This document shows, in pieces, positions 23,301-35,600 of a stretch of DNA of 64,000 bases. Position 1 is the stretch's first letter. Every line of letters starts with the position of its first letter. Position numbers and translations under genes: made by a program. The notes under the pieces were generated by a model. It had not been told where the DNA came from, ran no database searches, and saw nothing but the letters and a program-made list of their open reading frames with translations. The stretch is from the NCBI GenBank assembly GCA_028386065.3, contig JAKUCV010001062.1, positions 29,655-93,654 of the forward strand. The letters are read 5' to 3'. Origin of the DNA: Turnera subulata (lineage: Eukaryota; Streptophyta; Magnoliopsida; Malpighiales; Passifloraceae).

Positions 23301-23600
23301 ATTAGCCAGTGATTTACGTAGCAAGCTAAGTCTTTTTAAAAGACAAAATCTATCTGGATGGAAATCTTCTGATTCACTCCAAAATGAAAGGAGAACCTCT
23401 TTGAAATTTGGATATTGCCACCAACAGTCTTGAAAACGGAAGGGCTTAAATCCCCACCTAACTTTGTCTTGGGCTAAGATCAAGGGCCAATGATCTGAGA
23501 GTCCTCTCTTGTCAGAAGATAGGTTTAAGGACTTGAAGAGTATGCTCCAATCTAGTTCAGAGAAAGCTCTGTCTATTCTGCTTCCGTTTGGTGAAGATAG
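20358..23600 (-). mobile_element. LINE (L1-type non-LTR retrotransposon), 5'-truncated
   Basis: Read on the minus strand, it runs from the C-terminal end of an endonuclease (SDKRGLSDHWPLIL, near 23500) through a linker with WLKLGDRNTKFFH (about 23070-23110). The reverse transcriptase follows (WKLDFRKAFDSISWDYL, GLKQGDPLSPFLF, IQFADDTLLI; FADD near 22105). After it come a zf-RVT zinc-binding domain (CFLWQLLFDG, CPLCSQCVETSNHLFLHCPF) and a poly-A tail seen as T13 at 20358-20370. Frameshifts (about 23210-23280 and 20720-20800) and in-frame stops (22880, 21675 and others) make it inactive. No RNase H domain is present. Confidence 0.9.
21677..22615 (-). pseudogene. LINE reverse transcriptase open segment
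   Basis: This is the longest intact part (312 residues) of the LINE ORF2-like protein. It includes the palm motifs LDFRKAFDS, GLKQGDPLSPFLF and FADD, and the thumb segment KYLGLPLG. The frame continues upstream to 23284 and downstream to 20717 but is interrupted by stops. It would have copied element RNA into DNA at nicked targets. Confidence 0.85.
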
Positions 23601-25100
23601 TGTAGCTATAGCTCAAAGTCCTTGGCGAACAAGTGTGCACGAAAGGCCAAATGAAGAAGTTAGGCCGAGTGCAGAAGGTAAGCCAAGTGGAGACAGCGAG
23701 CCAAGTGGAGAAGGCGAGCTGAGTGCAGCTGAACGTGAAGAAGGTGAGCCAAGTGGAGATAGTAAGTCAAGTGAAGAAGGCGAGGTGATTGCAGCTGAGC
23801 CAGTAGCTCAACCAAGAAGATCAGTAAGACCTAAGAAGCCAAATTCCAAATATGCCAATACTGCTATTGTAGAATATGTGAAAGAGCCTGAGACTTTTAA
23901 AGAAGCATCTTTGAGTTCAAGATGGATTAAGGCTATGGAAGAGCAGCTTGCAGCATTGGATCATAACCAGACGTGGGAGCTTGTGCCAAGGCAAAAGAAG
24001 TGAAGCCCATTTCTTGCAAATGGGTACAAAATAAAGCGTCGCACAGATGGGTCAATTAAGAGGTGTAAAGCTCGCTTGGTAGCTAGAGGATTCTCTCAAC
24101 AGTATGGACTAGACTATGATGAAACGTTTAGTCCAGTTGCGAAGCTTACGACTGTGCGAGTTCTACTAGCACTTGCAGCTAGTAAGAACTGGAACCTGTG
24201 GCAGATGGACCTGAAGAATGCTTTTCTGCATGGGAAGTTGGATTGAGAGTTCTACATGAATCAATCAAAGGTTTTAGAGAGTCAAGATAATACTGAGTAT
24301 GTGTGTAAACTCCAGATGGCTCTCTATGGACTAAAACAAGCACCAAAGGCTTGGTATGGCAAAATTGCTGAGTTTTCAGTCTAGGGTGGTTATGCTATGA
24401 CAATTGCAGACTCTAGGTTATTTGTTAAAGCTATTGGAGAAAAGTTAGCTATAGTGCTGGTTTATGTGGGTAATTTAATTCTCACAGGAGATAGTGAAGA
24501 GGAAATTCTCTAGACGAAGCAGAATTTATCAGTTCGCTTCCAGATGAAAGAGCTTGGGCTGCTTAAGCACTTTTGTGGTCTTGAAATTGACCATACACAA
24601 GAAAGTATCTTTCTTCATCAGCAAAAATATTGCAAAGATCTGCTGAAGAAATTTGGAATACACGATTGCTAACCAATATCGACACCTATGGAGCCGAATG
24701 CCAAGTTGTGTGCTCATGAAGGGAAAGATTTGGAAGATGCAATGATGTATCGTCAATTGGTGGGTAGCTTGATATATTTGGTTCAAAGAAGACCAGACAT
24801 CTCCTATGCGGTCGGTGTGATGAGTCGATATATGTAAAACCCAAAGAAGCCTTATTTGGAAGGTGTTAGAAGAATCTTGAGATATGTCAAGCGTACACTT
24901 GGCAATGGAATTCTGTATAAGAGAGGTTTTGATTGGGGATTAGTTGGCTACTGTGATGCTGATTATGCAGGTGACCATGATACCTGACGTTCAACAACTG
25001 GGTATGTTTTCAAACTCGAAACTGGAACAGTTTCCTGTGTCTCTGTTAGGCGAAAATCTTAAATTAAATCCTCCGCAGAGCATGCCACTCTCCTAAATTT
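23600..25100 (+). pseudogene. Copia pol relic (RT and RNase H), heavily decayed
   Basis: The plus strand starts with an acidic linker made of PSGE/SGDSEPSGEGE-type repeats. Copia RT follows ([65 protein letters not shown]), and then RNase H ([24 protein letters not shown]). The catalytic YVDD box reads YVGN (about 24466-24477), so both metal-binding aspartates are lost. At least eight in-frame stops (from 24001 on) and a frameshift are present. LTRs are not seen; a LINE abuts the left side. Confidence 0.85.
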
Positions 25101-25120
25101 GCCTTTCAATGTAAGTTGGT

Positions 25121-25560
25121 GTGCAAGCCATGGAAATCCTTAATCTCCAACCCAATCTTCCACCGTCGCTGGAATGGAAGGAACTCTGCAATGGAAGAAG
25201 ACTCTTTTTCCTCATTCTCCTCAACCTCAGGATCCAATCCAAGGACAACGAATACAACTTCATCAACTACGTAGTTTCCAAATCCAATCCACTCGGATGC
25301 CACACATCATTCAACTTGGATTTTCTCCCTTGTTCCAGGAGTGTTCGAATTGCTGCAACCTGTACTGGCTTGCTTTTGTGCCACGCAATACGCAAAAACC
25401 TGGAATTATCAAAAGAACCAAGTAGAGTGTATGACATATGCAATCCACTAACGAGATAGTGGGCTGCCCTACCACCCTTCCTTCGCAAATACTTAGCATT
25501 CTGTCCATAATTCGCAACACCATATTTCCTCTCCTCCTCTATCATCATTTTTTTAAAAAA
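25121..25560 (+). pseudogene. F-box-associated-domain protein fragment
   Basis: The plus frame from 25121 ends at TAG near 25457. It carries ATCTGLLLCHA followed by VYDICNPLTR, the SCNGLLC…YYVCNPxTxxW pattern of plant F-box-associated domains. After the stop, WAALPPFLRKY continues the same family pattern (…W..LP). No F-box motif is present. It is a fragment with an internal stop. The identification is by motif pattern only. Confidence 0.5.
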
Positions 25561-26376
25561 AAAATCTTTGCCACTTCTTCCACCTTTGGTTATTCTGAGT
25601 TGGGTAGTTGCATGGAACTGTATTGTAACCGTGTTTGAAATCCAGGTAGTTCTTTACGGGTTGTAAAGCTAATAAATTTCTCATATTGATCAACATATAA
25701 AACAATTTGCAAATTAATTGAACCTTGTTTAATGATGATGGCAAAAAGTTCCAATTATTATATTGAGATTCAAGCTTCAAGTTGATCAATAATTCCAATT
25801 GTTAGTGTAGTAAAAGCCAAAGGGAGCGGGAACAAAGGGGAATATGGATTCACACATTACATTCACATAACAAATTGACCACGAATTCGCATTAAACAAA
25901 AGGGAGAGCATTACTTGCTTGTTCACGATAATCATTAAATAATTTTATTGGGTTGACGAAGAAATTGAAGTCTCTCTATATATGTTAATCTACTAATTGA
26001 ACTTTAGGAGGGGGCGTGCCCCATGTAGCTTCGCCAGCCAGCAATAATTGATGATAGTATCATAGTAGTGATTATATACTATACTACTACAAATTGCTAT
26101 TCCGGGACAAGCTGACGGCGTCGTTTGGACATTGTTATCATATTATTCGCCCAAAGATGCCGCCGGATCAAAAGCAAAAGAAGCTAATTTACACATAAAA
26201 GGCCCATAGGTGACTTACACATCACATGTGGTGCAATTTGGAAACGTAAAAGTCAAGTTTGCTAACTTGGTAACTTACCTATAGGAAACCCAGAATGTCA
26301 ACTTTGCCAACATGTCTCCACATGGTCTAGGATCTTTTTTTAAATGTAACGTTTATAATACTAATTATTTGGGTAA
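25561..26376. repeat. NLR-1 upstream flank, inverted copy of 45832-46620
   Basis: This region matches the reverse complement of the NLR-3 upstream flank along most of its length. For example, the stretch around 25585-25700 pairs with 46480-46590 inverted. It shows that the duplication unit included about 1 kb of 5' flank. Shorter relatives lie at 36830-37090 and 63078-63480. Confidence 0.7.
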
Positions 26377-26400
26377 CCAATGGCGACATTATAAATAATG
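26377..26400 (+). promoter_or_regulatory. CCAAT/TATA core promoter of NLR-1
   Basis: CCAATGGCGACAT is followed directly by TATAAATAAT, about 230 bp before the ATG at 26623. The same composite block precedes NLR-2, NLR-3 and NLR-4. Confidence 0.65.
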
Positions 26401-26622
26401 GGATGACTTCCATGCACTGAACACACCAAGCAAAGTACCTTCCTTTACAAATTAAGCTCTAGCAAGAATTTTGTGCTTCAGCTAAGAAAACCTTCCTGTA
26501 ATCAATCTTACTCTTTGTTAGCCTGCTCTGTTCCCTCTTTGATTGTGTTTAGTTCCTATTCCCTTCTCATTTTTTTGACTATTTTCTCAAACACAAGAAA
26601 AAAAAAAAAACAGAAGAAAATC

Positions 26623-29600
26623 ATGGCCGGATTGGTAGCAGGAGCTGTTGTGTCTGCTTTCTTTAGTGTCCTATTTGACAAGATGGCCTCTCCAGAGGTT
26701 GTGAACTTTTTCAAGCAGCGGAAGCTCGATGATAAGTTGTTGCAGAAGTTGGAAACAAGAATGAACACTGTCAATGCGCTCGCAGATGCTGAGCAGACGA
26801 GAGGTGAAGAAGTGGCTGGACGACCTCAAAGACATTGCTTATGAAACTGATGACTTCTTAGACGAGATAGCCTATAGAGCTCATGAACAACAGATGAAAG
26901 TGGAAGCAAGAAGTTCAAAAACCTACTCAAATCAGGTGAAAAACTTTCTCCCTCCTCTTAATCCACTTAAGAAAGGGATGGGAGAGATGCAACAAAGATT
27001 GCAAGGGATCTTTGATAGAGTGGAAGATTTGTTGCAGCAAACAAATACACTTGGTTTAGTGGCGCAAGTTGGGAAAACTCCTGATCATGCATCATCATCG
27101 TCACAGGACAGAATAACCACTTCTCTGTTGGTTGATCCTGTTGTTTATGGCAGGGACAAAGAAAAAGAGGCTATAATGCGATTCTTGTTCTCCGATGATG
27201 CAAAAGGCAAACGCCCGGATGTGATACCCATATTTCGAATCAAGTGTGGTAGGTAAAACCACACTTGCACAACTACTTTGCAACGATAATCAAGTGAAGC
27301 AACGGTTTGATGATAAACATAGAGCTTGGGTTTGTGTCTCTGAGGAGTCTGATATTTTCAAGGTGACCAAAGATATTCTCAAAGAATTCCGTGTATCGGA
27401 ATGTGATTCATCAACTCCCAATCAGCTGCAAATTATGCTAGATGAGAAAGTAAGAGGGGAGAGGATTTTGCTTTTTTTGGATGACATTTTGAATGAACAT
27501 GCTGATTGGTGGCGTTTGTTGGCACCACTCTCATTTGCGGCAGAAGGAAGTAAGGTCCTCATTACTACACGAAGTGAACGAGTGGCATTAGCAATGTCTT
27601 CAGTTCGGAGTCATCGGTTAGAAGTGTTAAATGAAGATGATTGCTAGAGGTTGTTTACACAACATGCCTTTGATGGTGGCATTGCGGATGCATGTGGAGA
27701 ATTGGAAGTAATTGGGAAGAAAATTGCAAGAAAGTGTAAAGGCCTGCCTTTGGCTGCAAGAATCCTTGGAAGTTTACTCTCTCGTAAGAAAAATGCTAGA
27801 GAGTGGGAATCCATATTAACGAGCAATATGTGGGATATGCGCAATGGCAACATTATTCCGGCTCTCAGATTGAGCTATCATTATCTTCCTTCCCATTTGA
27901 AGCAATGTTTTGCTTATTGTGCTGTCTTGCCAAACGACACCAAATTCCAAAAGGAAGACTTGGTGCTTTTATGGATGGCAGAGGGATTCATAGTCCAAGC
28001 TGATAAAATGAGAGATATGGAAGAGATGGGCAATGATTACTTTGAAGAACTTGCAAGCAGGTCATTTTTCATCTTCCACGGAATTGGGGATGATGAAGAA
28101 AGAAATTTTGTTATGCATGATTTGGTCAATGACTTGGCAAAATCTATAGCTGGGGAATTTTTCTACAACATGTAAGATGTTGAAAAGCAGGAACCTAGTG
28201 GAAGGACTCGCCATTTGTTTTATATACAAGATGGAGCTAATCCACTGGAGCAATTGAAGAGCCTCTGCAAGGCAAGGGTCTTGCGGACTTTGATATATTC
28301 GGCCAATGATCAACCTGGTGAATCTCTCAAGTTTTTGTCAAGATTCCCGCTCCTGCGAGTGCTGAATTTTTCTTTTGAGTGCGGTGATGATAATGAAGAG
28401 AAGAAGGATAACCATACAGGAAGCATTCTGTCAAAGTTGGTTGGAAGTTTGAAATACTGACGGTACATGGGACTTAGTGCGCCATCACTGCAAAGTTTAC
28501 CAAAAGATATGGCAAGTTTATGTTACTTTCAAACTCTGATCCTGGAACATTGCGAAAAACTTACGGTGTTGCGTGAATCAATAGGCAAGTTGAAGGAGTT
28601 GAGGCATTTCACCTTAAAAGATACTGGCATTGAAGTGTTGCCTGATTCAGTAGGCAATTTGAAGCAGTTGAGGCATCTAGAGCTTTGGGACTCACAAATT
28701 CAACAGCTTCCCAAATCTATATGCGGTCTGCACAATTTGCAGACTATAAAATTGCTTGCGTGTTTCAGACTTGCTGAGCTTCCAGACAAGATGTCAAATC
28801 TAATCAACCTATGCAATCTTGAAATTAGGGAGACTGGTTTAGAACATATGCCAGTACAAATGGGCAGACTGGCCAAGCTCCAGAATTTACCAGAATTCAT
28901 CATGGGCAAACAGCATCAGCAAGGGTCTGGGCTTGGAGAGTTGGGGGAGCTCCGAAACTTACAAGGAGAATTATGGCTTAAAAATTTGGAGAACGTTGTG
29001 GACGAGCAAGATGCCTTGAGGGCCAATTTGAAAGAGGAGAAGGGACTACAAGAATTGGTTTATTATTGGGAGAATAATGAAGTTGAAGATGAAGATGATG
29101 ATGACTCCTCAGATGGCTCATCACTCCACGTGAGTTTACTACAGCACCTGCAGCCTCACGTGAATGTGGAGACCATTACGATTGAAGGGTTTAGGGGTAC
29201 AAGTTTCCCGAATTGGGTGGGGGACTCCTCCTATTCCAACCTTGTGAGTTTGCGTCTTAAAGAATGCGAACACTGCACTCACTTGCCATCGCTTGGACAG
29301 TTGCCATTCTTGGAGAAACTGGAGATAACAGGGTTTGATTGTGTAGTATCAGTGGGAGCTGAGTTCTATGGTGGGAGTTACAAGTCGTCAATCCAACCAT
29401 TTCAATCCCTCAAAGATCTAGAGATTGCTTACATGCCACGATGGGAGGAATGGATATCTGATGATGATGGGGGACAAGGCAGCAGAAGGAGGGCATTCCC
29501 TGTTTTGAAGAATCTAATAATTGAGTCATGTGGTCAATCACCTGTTCCTCCCATCCCTTGTTGAGTTGGCAGTGTATGAATGTCCCAAAGTGAACTTTCC

Positions 29601-30084
29601 CAACCAGCTCTCTCTCCTGTCACTTGTGGACCTGACTCTAGCTGATTGTCAAGGGCAAGAACTATTTGAACAACTTGGGGCTTCTTCTACAATTCGAAAG
29701 CTTTACCTTCTGCGTTGCAGCAGTTGCATGTACTGGGATATGGATAAGCTCTCTTCTCTTACATCCTTGGAGTTATTTGAAATCCAAGATGTGGAATACT
29801 TCCCTGGGAGGATATCTTTGCCTTCTACTCTTACCGAGATTACCATCAGATTTCTTGGCAAACTGAGATCTCTGGATTACAATGACCTTCACCATCTCAC
29901 CTCTCTCAAACGTTTGTCAATATCCAATTGCCCGGAGCTCCAATGCCTCCCAGAAGAAGGGTTGCCTTCATCCCTTCTCTTTTTAGAAATGTACGGATGT
30001 CCAGTGGTGCAAAGGAGGTGTCAAAGAGGGGAAGGGGAAGATTGGCCCAAGATTTCTCGCATCCCTGAACTACATCTTTCTTAA
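26623..30084 (+). pseudogene. NLR-1: CC-NB-ARC-LRR resistance gene, pseudogene
   Basis: It is homologous along its whole length to NLR-3 (start MAGLVAGAVVSAFFSVLFDK; end WPKISRIPELHLS). The coiled-coil (Rx-type), NB-ARC and LRR domains are recognisable. Lesions: a frameshift at about 26770-26815; loss of the P-loop around 27230-27250, where the expected GMGGVGKTT reads RIKCG and a stop, with only VGKTT left in another frame; TAG at 27645-27647 in place of the Trp of DDCW; TAA at 28173-28175 after FFYNM; TGA at 28458-28460 in the LRR; and a frameshift at about 29525-29560. MHD (VMHDLVNDL) and GLPLA survive. It cannot yield a full receptor. An Asp/Glu run (EVEDEDDDDSSDGS) is shared with NLR-3. 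Confidence 0.92.
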
Positions 30085-30637
30085 ATCTACCATTGATGTA
30101 GACATCAAATGAAAGAATTTATAGTTCTTGATCAATTTTTGAGACGGCTCAAATTATGGTTGCAGGTGGGTGATGCATGTGGATGGATGATAGAAGAGCC
30201 ACGAAATTGTGAGGGAATCCAGAAATATATGAACTTGAACATTACTAAAAGGTCTACTTCTTCATAATTTTTTTTTAAAAAAAAGAACAGGTCAAATGAT
30301 TGTTGTACTTATGTAGAAATATTTTGTATGGATGGCACTGAGCTTCTTCTGTAGTCTTTTCCTTTTTCTCCAGGCAATTTGATTACTCTGGATGTTTAAC
30401 CACCAGTTTACCAAGACTATTTCACACTGATTTGACAAACCAATAATGTATGGTTAAAATCTCGTGACCATTGTATTTTATCATCTTTTATTAACCAAAT
30501 AATCTAATCGCTATTTGTATTCCCCAATCGGTAATTTGCTGGTTAATGTAGCTCTCATTACCAATGGTTGATCCTTCATCGACATTAAGAATCAACAATT
30601 TGAAGTGCTGCTTAGTGCTGTTTTTATTTATTATGGT
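30085..30637. repeat. NLR-1 downstream flank (inverted match to 41422-41520 and 37830-38098)
   Basis: 30170-30255 matches 41422-41520 inverted, and 30255-30560 matches 37830-38098 inverted. The two right-hand pieces lie on either side of DNA inserted in the NLR-3 flank. No gene is seen. Confidence 0.65.
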
Positions 30638-30690
30638 GCATCCCTCAAATAGGCATTCCTCCCCCAGACGACGGGCTACGCACACACATG
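30638..30690 (+). pseudogene. Scrap of an NLR 3' coding end
   Basis: About 50 bases (GCATCCCTCAAATAGGCATT… to …TACGCACACACATGAC) match the last codons and splice-donor region of NLR-2 and NLR-4. The copy is separate from NLR-1, which ends 550 bases upstream with a different tail. The donor-like GTACGC reads CTACGC here. It is cut on the right by a LINE tail. Confidence 0.6.
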
Positions 30691-31260
30691 ACCTCTTTTT
30701 TTTTTTTTTTTTTTTTTGTTGGAAGGCCCATAAGGCACTTGACTTGCATTAATGATTGAAGGAATTACAATCCCCCTGCAATATAGACCAGATATGCGTG
30801 GGGGGAGTTGTTGTCCAGTACATAGTTGAAGGACAACGTAAGGACATGTGTGCAATAGCATCAGCTGCTCGATTATTGGTTCTAGGAGAAAAAAGGAAAT
30901 TACATGAAAGAAAGTTCCTAGAGATGGATAGGATGTCCCTAACAATAGCTCCATAGTTGGACAAGTCGTGAGTATTGTGCCGTACAGAGTTGAAAAGAAC
31001 CTGAGAGTCGGTTTCCATGAGGATGTGTGAGAGCTCTAATTCTCTGGCCTTCAAGATGGCATCCCTCATTGCGATGGCTTCAAGTAGTAGAGGGTTTGTG
31101 ATAAATTCAACCCTAGATGCTAGAGCTCCCAAGAAACGGCCAGCATGGTCTCGGAAGACAGCACTGACTCCACCGAAGCCATCATCTTTCGAAACAGCAG
31201 CGTCGCTGTTAATCTTTATATGTCCCACGGGAGGTGGTTCCCACTTAGTTATATGATGAG
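30691..31260 (-). mobile_element. LINE 3' fragment with RNase H domain and poly-A tail
   Basis: The minus frame 31228-30749 encodes an RVT_3-type RNase H with all four expected acidic positions: INSDAA, LLEAIAMRDA, METDSQ and RAADAIAHMS. A run of Ts (about 30692-30717) is the poly-A tail in reverse. Similarity extends at least to 31250 (KWEPPPVGHIKINSD). It is a 5'-truncated insertion from a LINE lineage that encodes RNase H, unlike the LINE at 20358. No target duplication could be matched. Confidence 0.8.
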
Positions 31261-32670
31261 AACAGAAAAGGCCGAATTTATATTAAATGATGAATCTAAT
31301 CAATCAGACCTGAGTTTGATGATATCTCTAAATCACACACTATATATGTGGGGTGTGCAGATTCCCGTTTAGTTTTAAACTCATATATTCAGTGTTGTGG
31401 TTATTATCAAAGAGAATGTTGGAATTAATAGAACTCAAGGATGGGTAAAGTTTGTGGATGCATGGTGGAGCAGGCCGTTCAAATGCCTTATTGGAAACAC
31501 TATTAGTAGTTATAAACACTCAAATTCGGGCCTAATTTGTTTAGTTGGACTATGGTACCATTTAATTGGTGTTGGTGGATTTTATTAAAGCATTTGAATT
31601 TTATTTAGCCTTTAATAACTCACTAGATTAATTTTCCGGAAGTCTATACACTTAAAGCCCGCTAGGACTATAAGAAGTAGCCGGATTGTAACCAGATTTT
31701 TCGTTGGCTTTGCCCACATAGAATCTTAAAATAGACTTGTGGACTTTTCTGTCTTGGATACAACTGCTTCTGTCTCAGTTAGCGCTGACAGGATAGAATC
31801 TAGTCTTAATCCATGATTGTATCTGACTCTAACTCTATTACTTGTTTGTATTCTGATAGGTTTCTGCTGCAAACCGTAAATATCATATTGATGCAAACTC
31901 ATTCAATATGTAATGGATGCTCAGGCTGCGCATATTGGCATGCCTGTCATTATCATATTCTGAAACTCTATGGTCTCCACTCTCCAGTTGTCTCTTTATA
32001 GTCGTAATAACTTGGAAGGCGCAATATCCTGCAACCCTGCTACGCCAGTCCAAAGAGTCCAAGATGTTATACTAAATTTTTGAAAAAATTCCAGATTCTG
32101 ACAATATCAATAAACTCCATGGATAAAACAACACATTCTCACTTGATGTCTTCACCTGAATTCATTTAGAATAAAAAGCACACTTATAAATAGAGGTCGC
32201 TGATCGAGATAATAACTAGATTAAAAATAAACACTAAAATTAGAAAAACACATTCTGCATCATCATAGTTTTATCCTTCAATATAAAATTCCATCACAGC
32301 TCCAAAAGCAACCCAATCCTCCAGCAGGAACCAGCTGCGACTTGTTCACATTTTCAACAAAAGCAAACGTTCACACTTGCAACAAAAACAAATGGATTAT
32401 AATTAGAGAGATTCAACAGAAAAAAAAAAAAAGGAAAAGAAATGGACTATTAATTAGGGAATGATAAAGCGGTAGAGATGCAAGATAAAGAGACCTACTG
32501 AAGAAAAATAGCAGAAAATTAAACATAGTCACCACACCACACCATTCATAGTTGGAAATTAAGCTCTTAGCTAGAGATACACAATAAACGGTTATGAGTT
32601 AATTTATATTGTGATTCATTAATTCCAAATATATGAGATTTGATTATTTTTAAAAATTAAGATGATTTCT
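31261..32670. other. NLR intergenic region with NLR-associated repeats
   Basis: 31500-31740 matches 37390-37620 in direct orientation, with a short relative at 54745-54815. 32060-32200 resembles 47455-47620 and 54050-54210, all in the 3' flanks of minus-strand NLR copies. 32440-32560 is the predicted downstream exon and acceptor region of NLR-2. No protein gene is seen. Confidence 0.55.
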
Positions 32671-35600
32671 TCAAGTGTCAGTGTACGTACGTACCTCTTC
32701 GCTGTCTGGGGGAGGAATGTCTATTTGAGGGATGCGAGAAATCTTGGGCCAATCTTCCCCTTCCCCTCTTTGACACCTCCGTTGCACCACAGGACATTCT
32801 CCGATTTCTAGATAGGAAATGGAAGAGGGCAACCCCTCTTCTGGGATGCATTGGAGCTCTGGGCACCTCAAGATTGACAAACGTTGGAGAGAGGTGAGAT
32901 GGTGAAGCCCATTGTAGTCCAGAGATTTCAGGTCTTTAAGCTCAACGATGGAAATGCTGGTAAGACTAGAAGGCAAACATATCCTCCTCCCAGGGAATGA
33001 TTCCACATCTTTGATATGAACTAACATCAAGGATGAAAGAGAAGAGAAGTTATGGAAACCCCATTCCCAGAGACCACGGCCGCATTCCTCAATATCTGGG
33101 ATACTAGGTGCAGCTATGGGTGAAAGCAAATAGTGCTCATCCAAATCCAAAAGCATGTCACTGCTGCTACCGCCAATGGAAAGCTTTTGAATTGTAGAAG
33201 CAGCAGCAGCCCCAAGTTGTTGTAATAGCTCTTGCATTCCTTGACAACCAAGTAGGGTCAGATCAAGAAGGGACGGGAGTGAAAGGTGGTTGGGGAAGGT
33301 GGTCAGCTTCGGACATCCTACTACTCTCAATCCGACAAGGGATGGGAGGAACAGGTGATTGGGAAAGCTCCTCAGTTGACCACATGAGAAGAGCCCTAGA
33401 CGCTCCAGGACAGGGAATGGATGATCATCAGAATCAGATACCCATTCCTCCCATCGTGGCATTTCTTCCATCCGTAGAACTTTGAGGGATCGAAATGGTC
33501 GGCGGATTGATGACTCGCAACTCCTCCCACCACCACCGTAGAACTCGGCCCCCACTGATACTACAGAATGAAACCCCTCTATCCAAAGCGTTTCTAAGAA
33601 TGGCAACTGCCCAACCGGCGGCAACTGCGTGCAACGCTTGCATCCCCAAAGAACCAAACCCACAAGATTAGAATAGGAGGAGTCCCCCACCCAATCAGGA
33701 AAACTTGTACCCCAAAATCCCAAAATCTTAATCCTCTCCACGTTTACGTGAGGCTGCAGATGCTGTAGAACTGAACCATCATCCCAATAATATGACAATT
33801 CCCGTAGTCCCTTCTTCTCTTTCAGATTGGCCATCATGGCATCTTGCTCATCCACAACCTTGTCCAGACCTTTAAGCTGTAATTCTCCTTGTAAATTCCG
33901 GAGCTTCCCCAACTCTCTAAGCCCAGACCCTCGCTGTGGTTCACCCACAAAAAAATCTGTTAATCTCTGGAGCTTCACTAGTTTGCCCATTTGCACTGGC
34001 ATATATTTCAAATCAGTCCCACTAATATCAAAAGTAAATAGGTTGACTAGATTCGTCATCTTGTCAGGAAGCTCAACAAGTCTGGAACAGGAAACCAATC
34101 TTAAAGTTTGCAAATTGTATAGACCACATATGGATTCGGGAAGCTGCTGGATCGGTATTCTCGCAAGCTCTAGATGCCTCAACTCCTTCAGCTCGCCGAT
34201 TGAATCAGGCAACACATCTATCCCTGTAGAATTTAGGCTGAAATGCCTCAATTCCTTCAACTTGCCTATTGAATCAGGCAACAAAGTAAGTTTGTAGCAA
34301 TATTCCAGGATCAGTGTTTGCAAGTAACATAAACCTGCCATATCTTCTGGCAAACTTTGAATTGTTGAACTCCTCAGTCGCACAAATCGCAAGTATTTCA
34401 AAGTTCCGACCAATCTAGACAAAATGCTTCCTGCACCATTATCCTCTTTGTTAAACCAAAGATCCAGCACTCGCAAGCGTCCCAGACTTGACAAAAAATT
34501 GAGAGACTGATCAGCCCGACCACTTCCCGAATATATCAAAGTCCGCAAGATCCTTGCTTCGCAGAGGCTCTTCAATTGCTCCATTGGGCTAGATCCAACT
34601 TGTGTATAAAACAAATGGCGAGCCCTTTCACTAGGATCCAGCTTATCAACATCTTCCATGTTGTAGAAAAATTGACCTGCTATGGATTTTGCCAAGTCAT
34701 TGATGAGATCGTGCATAACAAAGAATTCTTTATCACGATACCCCGATTTTTTAAAGGAAAAAAATGACCTGCATGCAAGTTCTTCAAAGTACCCATTGCC
34801 AATCTCTTCCATATCTGTCCTCTTATCGCTTTGGACTATAAATCCCTCTGCCATCCATAAGAGCACCAAGTCTGCCTTTTGGAATTTGAAGTCCTTTGGA
34901 AAGAGAGCACAGTAAGCAAAGCATTGCTTGAGATGGGAGGGAAGATAACGGTAGCTCAATCTCAGAGCCGGAATAATGTCGCCATTGTGCATATCCCAGA
35001 TATTGCTCTTTAGTATGGATTCCCACTCTCTAGCATTTTTCTTACCGTTGAGTAATCTTCCAAGGGTTGTTGCAGCCAAAGGCAGGCCTTTGCTTTTTCT
35101 TGCAATTTTCCTCCCAAGCTCTTCCAATACATCATCTGGGGCAATGCCACCATCAAAAGCATGTTGTGCAAACAGCATCCAGCAATCATCTTCATTTAGA
35201 ACTTCTACTCGGTGGCTCGGAACTGAAGACATGACTAATGCCACTTGTTCAAATCGTGTAGTAATAAGGACCTTGCTTCCTTGTGCAGCGGATGAGAATT
35301 GTGCAAGAAAGTGTCTCCAAGGGGCACGTTCATTCCAAATGTCATCCAAAACAAGCAAAATCCTCTCCCCTCCTATTTTCTCCCCTAGCTTTCTTTCCAG
35401 TAGATTGAGTGTTAATGAATCACACCCTATTACGCCGAACTCTGAGACAATATCTTTGGTCACCTTGGAAATATCAGACTCTTCGGAGACACAGACCCAT
35501 GCTCTATGTTTGTCGTCAAACCGTTGCTTCACTCGACTATCATTGAAAACGAGTTGTGCAAGTGTGGTTTTTCCTACCCCGCCCATTCCGACTATGGGAA

